NCBI GenBank assembly: GCA_963783085.1
Contig: CAWAMJ010000016.1
Span: forward strand, 1-64,000
DNA from: CAVYUC01 sp963783085
Lineage (GTDB): Bacteria; Bacteroidota; Bacteroidia; Bacteroidales; Prolixibacteraceae
Direction: 5' to 3'
Length of the DNA: 64,000 nucleotides
Below, one piece after another: positions 61,009-64,000 of the stretch. A program made the position numbers and the translations under genes. Every line of letters starts with the position of its first letter. Position 1 is the first letter of the stretch. The notes under the pieces were generated by a model. It did not search any database. It was not told the DNA's origin and saw only the letters and a list, made by a program, of their open reading frames with translations.

Positions 61009-61704
61009 CTAAATTCCGAGACTTTTTAAAGCTTTCCCTTTTACCAGCCAGGCCAAACCAAAGAACCACATCGCCAGCGTTTCACCAATAAAAGTGTCAT
61101 AGCCTGTCTTGTTGATTTCCGTGATTTTTTCAATCAGCAGTATGGCAACCGATATCCAGATTCCCCACGCGCATATCCTGTATATTTTATTTCGTTTACG
61201 TTTTACCGGATCAATTATTTTTTGATTGGTCCGGGTAAAATGAAAAAAGGACATCCAGCCCATTAAAAAGAAAAAAATAGCTGCACATGTCAGGTGAACA
61301 GCACCAATCAGCGGATCGGTATGACCATTGGGAACATTATCAACCAGTGATGGTTCTCCCGTAGTGGGAATCAACGCAACTAAAAATATAAACAGTCCAG
61401 CCACATTTGTCAGCAGGTTATCGTTAATTAAAACCTTGCCATTCGAATATCCTCTGTATGAAAAAAGGAAAATTCCAAATGCACACAACGAGCCGGTAAA
61501 AATTACGGTAACATTCGTGTAATAAAAATCACTGATGGACGGTTCCAAAGTAAAACCGTTACCCAGTGGCAGTACAATTGGCAGGAATATTCCGAGGATC
61601 CCGAGATTCCGTCTGACGCTTAAATAATTGAGGTTGATTCCGGGAATTTTCTGTTTATTTCCCAATGCGGTCTTATTTTTTAATTTGTTGTTTTTATCGT
61701 GCAA
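61009..61704 (-). CDS. Six-helix membrane protein of unknown family
   Basis: 231 residues with a basic N-terminus and six hydrophobic segments (about 32-50, 66-82, 101-115, 137-155, 178-195, 212-225). Noted motifs: NLGILGIFLPIVLPLGNG, SISDFYYTNVTVIFTGSLCAFGIFLFSYRG, a VDNVPNGHTDPLIGAVHL loop and MWFFGLAWLVKGK at the end. No catalytic residues or transporter signature recognised. It is 38 bases downstream of the amidase gene on the same strand, so it belongs to the holin-amidase transcript. Confidence 0.65.
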   Translation of the reverse strand: MHDKNNKLKNKTALGNKQKIPGINLNYLSVRRNLGILGIFLPIVLPLGNGFTLEPSISDFYYTNVTVIFTGSLCAFGIFLFSYRGYSNGKVLINDNLLTNVAGLFIFLVALIPTTGEPSLVDNVPNGHTDPLIGAVHLTCAAIFFFLMGWMSFFHFTRTNQKIIDPVKRKRNKIYRICAWGIWISVAILLIEKITEINKTGYDTFIGETLAMWFFGLAWLVKGKALKSLGI

Positions 61705-61742
61705 AAGGCAGATTATTTAGGTTGAGCATGTATTGTTGACGT

Positions 61743-62582
61743 TTATCGTACCCACTTTGCGCTTACCCAACCCTTCAAATCCACGCTTACCTTGTACCAG
61801 TCGCCCTGTTTTTCCAGGATTTTTACTTTGGTTCCACGCGGCAGGGGCTCTGAAACTTTCAGGGAAGCGGCACTGGGATTTGCGCGGATGTTTAGCAAAT
61901 CGGCAGTAACAATTCCCTTTTGTAAATTTGGCTCCTCCGTTTCCGGAATTTCATTTTCTTCGGCATCTTTCCGGCCCAACAAAATCCGATCGCACATTTT
62001 TTTTAGCGGGAATGCGGGGCCCGGATCTACTTTTCGGGTCGGTGCAATATCATCATGACCCACAATGTCTTTTATGCTGTAGAGTTTGATAAGCAGCATG
62101 CACAACGCTTCCACCGTATTGATTTGTTCGGGTGTAAATGCTTCCCATCCCTGTTCAACATGGCCGTTTTTATGAATTGCCAGCACCACTTTATCATCAT
62201 CAATTCGTTTGTTAAACGAAGTAAAAAAACCTGCCGCACGTCTTTCCAGCAATCCGGCATTGTCTATTTCGATGCCGATACTGTATCTGTTCAACCATTT
62301 CCGGTTTTTCCATTCACTTTCGCCGGCGTGCCACGTAACCACGTTCAGCGGGGCCAACTGAACGATTTTTCCATCTTTGCCAATTACAAAATGCGCAGAT
62401 GCCCGGGCGGCTGTGTTCGTCAGCCAGCTTACCGACGAATCCAGCGATGCGCCCCCCGTATAATGGATGACAATCGTATCGGGCAATCCAACTTCATAAT
62501 TACCGGAATGATTGGGTGTATCCTTAAAATCGATGACTGCATCGCCATTCTCGCGAATTAATTTAAAGTTTTCAATTTTCAT
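61743..62582 (-). CDS. N-acetylmuramoyl-L-alanine amidase (Ami_2) with SH3b domain
   Basis: About 279 residues, no signal peptide. Amidase_2 domain (about 1-205) with zinc ligands in VIHYTGG, and IVGHDDIAPTRKVDPGPAF (metal His and the D/K/P-G-P-A-F C-terminal signature); ASAHFVIGKDGKIVQL and WHAGES match the family. After an acidic linker an SH3b domain (about 215-279: LLNIRANPSA, GTKVKILEKQGDWYKVSV, KGWVSAKWV) would bind cell wall. It resembles a phage endolysin. The ATG 62582 leaves 13 bases after the holin stop; an upstream ATG (62606) would overlap the holin gene. Confidence 0.88.
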   Translation of the reverse strand: MKIENFKLIRENGDAVIDFKDTPNHSGNYEVGLPDTIVIHYTGGASLDSSVSWLTNTAARASAHFVIGKDGKIVQLAPLNVVTWHAGESEWKNRKWLNRYSIGIEIDNAGLLERRAAGFFTSFNKRIDDDKVVLAIHKNGHVEQGWEAFTPEQINTVEALCMLLIKLYSIKDIVGHDDIAPTRKVDPGPAFPLKKMCDRILLGRKDAEENEIPETEEPNLQKGIVTADLLNIRANPSAASLKVSEPLPRGTKVKILEKQGDWYKVSVDLKGWVSAKWVR

Positions 62583-62595
62583 ATTACCAGGTTTG

Positions 62596-63105
62596 TTATC
62601 CAACAATTTTTATTTTCTCCTTATCCATTTTGTACGCGCCTGAACCAGTGGCCAGATTGGTGATTTTGTTTGTAATGCCAATTTTTTCAGCAGAACGGCC
62701 AGCACCATAAATGCCGACAACAGTCGCCCATGCCCACCAGAATTCGTCCGGCAGGTCAATCGCCGGTAAATTTTCATTCGGAACACCGCTGATATATGCA
62801 ATAACCGGCACCAGTACATAGGCAATAAAAATGAAAAGCAGGCCCATGTATATAATGGTGGGCCGGGCGCGTTTGGTATAGTTGTCGCCCTGTGCCAGCT
62901 CTGTTTTTACAATGTCTGACCGCGTATCAAGTTCCTTCCGGTAAGTTAACTCCAGTTCGGTTTCAACCTGGATTAACCGGCTTTGCAATTCCATTTTAAT
63001 TTCTTCCTTCTCCTGTTTTGTCAGTGTAAATTTGTCGAGTACACCACCCACGCTATCTACAACCTCGGAGACGCCGCCGCTAAAAAGTTTTGAAAAAAAT
63101 GACAT
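62596..63105 (-). CDS. Holin of the three-membrane-segment family
   Basis: 169 residues. N-terminal amphipathic part (SKLFSGGVSEVVDSVGGVLDKFTLTKQEKEEIKMELQSRLIQVETELELTYRKE), then two strong membrane segments (RPTIIYMGLLFIFIAYVLVPVIAYISG and WWAWATVVGIYGAGRSAEKIG) with a third weak one, as in the Holin_3TMs family. The first half is a coiled coil. It precedes the amidase gene, so the two form an export/lysis pair. No capsid, tail or integrase gene is near. Confidence 0.83.
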   Translation of the reverse strand: MSFFSKLFSGGVSEVVDSVGGVLDKFTLTKQEKEEIKMELQSRLIQVETELELTYRKELDTRSDIVKTELAQGDNYTKRARPTIIYMGLLFIFIAYVLVPVIAYISGVPNENLPAIDLPDEFWWAWATVVGIYGAGRSAEKIGITNKITNLATGSGAYKMDKEKIKIVG

Positions 63106-63351
63106 GGTTATTCAATTTTAGATTCGTATTTCATTCTGGTCCGATGTGTAATTTGTCGCCTTCAATCTATTGATATTTAAATATTTCAAGTTACGAACTT
63201 AATTTGTTTTATAAAAGAGTTCAAGGTCTTTTGGGGCGTTTTCTGTTGAGGCCGGTCCTGGCGTAGCAAAATGTTGACGATCATTCATCTCTGCACGAAG
63301 CATTTTTTTGAAAATGCATTGGCTGGATTTTCAAGAGAAGTTCAGGTTTAA

Positions 63352-64000
63352 TTAAAGATTGATCACCAGCTTTCTGCCTGATTTAACCTCATCGTAATCA
63401 ACGGTTTCGGTTTTTAAAGCCCGTCCGTTTTGTTTTACCGTAATTTTGTAATTCCCTTTGAAACCACGGAATTCGAATTTGCCGTTTTTTCCCGGATTCA
63501 GGTTTTCAATGTTGGTTTTCCATTCGTGGTTGATTAATCTGTTTAAGGTGTTGTAAACTGCTTTGGGTTGAAGGTTTTCATCGACCAGCCCGCCGTTTTT
63601 TTGCCAGATGTTATAATCCGACATTCCCCACCAGTTCACCGAAATCACACCGGGATATCCAAAACTGAGGGTGTAAATCATTTCAGCAAAATCGGCCTGA
63701 GCCTGTTCCGACCAAATACCGGTTTTATATCCGCCCATAATCGAATCGCCGTTGGAAACCGGAATGAATTCAGTGATGTGCATCGGAAGTTTTAAATCTG
63801 AATACGCTTCAAAAGTTGACCAGATTTGTTCAGGCGAATAATAAAACCGGCCTTTGTAAGGTTCGTGTGCCTGGATTCCCACACCTGAAACCGGCGTGTT
63901 TTTTTGTTGCAGCGTTTTTAAAAGGTCATGGAATTGCTGCCTTAAACTTTCATCCGCCACAATTCCGAATTCATTTAAAATAAGCTGTGCATTTGGATTT
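63352..64000 (-). CDS. GH10 endo-1,4-beta-xylanase, C-terminal part
   Basis: Partial: the gene begins beyond the right edge. The visible 216 residues start with NPNAQLILNEFGIVADE (the conserved strand of GH10 barrels), then SGVGIQAHEPYKGRFY, the nucleophile Glu in LPMHITEF, and GVISVNWWGMSDYNIWQKNGGLVDENLQPKAVYNTLNRLI, the usual end of the barrel. A small C-terminal beta domain (KFEFRGFKGNYKITVKQNGRALKTETVDYDE) follows. Its role would be xylan cleavage outside the cell; the signal region is not in the window. Confidence 0.88.
   Translation of the reverse strand, partial: NPNAQLILNEFGIVADESLRQQFHDLLKTLQQKNTPVSGVGIQAHEPYKGRFYYSPEQIWSTFEAYSDLKLPMHITEFIPVSNGDSIMGGYKTGIWSEQAQADFAEMIYTLSFGYPGVISVNWWGMSDYNIWQKNGGLVDENLQPKAVYNTLNRLINHEWKTNIENLNPGKNGKFEFRGFKGNYKITVKQNGRALKTETVDYDEVKSGRKLVINL

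Noticed and set aside
61009..63105. Prophage
   Set aside because: Only a holin and an endolysin-like amidase are present; no structural, replication or integration genes, and no attachment repeats.

Overview
The window reads as the chromosome of a free-living, probably anaerobic or microaerobic member of the Bacteroidota, most likely near the Marinilabiliales/Prolixibacteraceae (the phylum is well supported, the family is inference). The signs are Bacteroidota-type -7 promoter elements (TAnnTTTG) in front of several genes, many lipoproteins with an S/A-C lipobox, a NigD-like lipoprotein, a PorE-like type IX secretion protein, a type III glutamine synthetase, DUF1080/DUF1593/DUF4038-type secreted enzymes, and a bacterial V-type ATPase operon with a DUF2764 subunit. 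No rRNA, tRNA, CRISPR array, transposase or prophage was recognised.

Layout. 1-0.5 kb: a polypyrimidine array of 7-bp words runs into the end of a tryptophanase-family gene. 2-5 kb: free-Met-sulfoxide reductase, a DUF4870 protein, hisS. 4.8-6.3 kb: a three-gene operon (Trx-Grx fusion, lipoprotein thioredoxin, GroES) behind a promoter whose spacer is filled by a perfect 20-bp palindrome. 6.4-9.5 kb: NigD-like lipoprotein, YitT permease, M23 peptidase. 9.5-11.5 kb: a patch of gene decay (a sugar-isomerase fragment, a frameshifted DUF1593 hydrolase, a remnant with a beta-barrel-like end). 11.5-28.3 kb: OB-fold lipoprotein, DUF1080 lipoprotein, 6-phosphofructokinase, PorE-like protein, Tat-exported nitrilase-family protein, M20 dipeptidase, TPR lipoprotein, deoxynucleoside kinase, pnp, rpsO, and the TldE/TldD pair.

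28.7-35.6 kb is a nitrogen island: a type II glutamine synthetase, a three-gene operon (GSI/PuuA-like ligase, APH-fold kinase, HAD-like protein) on the other strand, and a type III glutamine synthetase. 35.6-45.3 kb is the V-ATPase operon (Usp-E-DUF2764-A-B-Usp-D-I-K); its c-ring subunit carries the full Na+-binding residue set, so a Na+ pump or synthase is likely. 46-52.1 kb holds two divergent arms that appear to form one envelope cassette: CHASE2 membrane sensor plus a secreted protein on one side, and a secreted protein plus a very large exported TPR-CHAT (caspase-like) protein on the other. The CHAT reading frame is broken once at an A5T5 tract.

52-64 kb: DUF4038-type glycoside hydrolase, AcuI/YhdH reductase, phosphotriesterase-family lipoprotein, EamA transporter, a MazF-type toxin-antitoxin pair, pheT, an intergenic zone of palindromes with a severed restriction-modification gene start, a membrane protein/amidase/holin cassette without other phage genes, and the C-terminal part of a GH10 xylanase that runs off the right edge.

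Best candidates for undescribed biology: the exported CHAT-CHASE2 cassette, the ligase-kinase-HAD operon between two glutamine synthetases, and the palindrome-controlled thiol/GroES operon (the same TGTAAA-N2-TTTACA motif recurs upstream of the type III glutamine synthetase).
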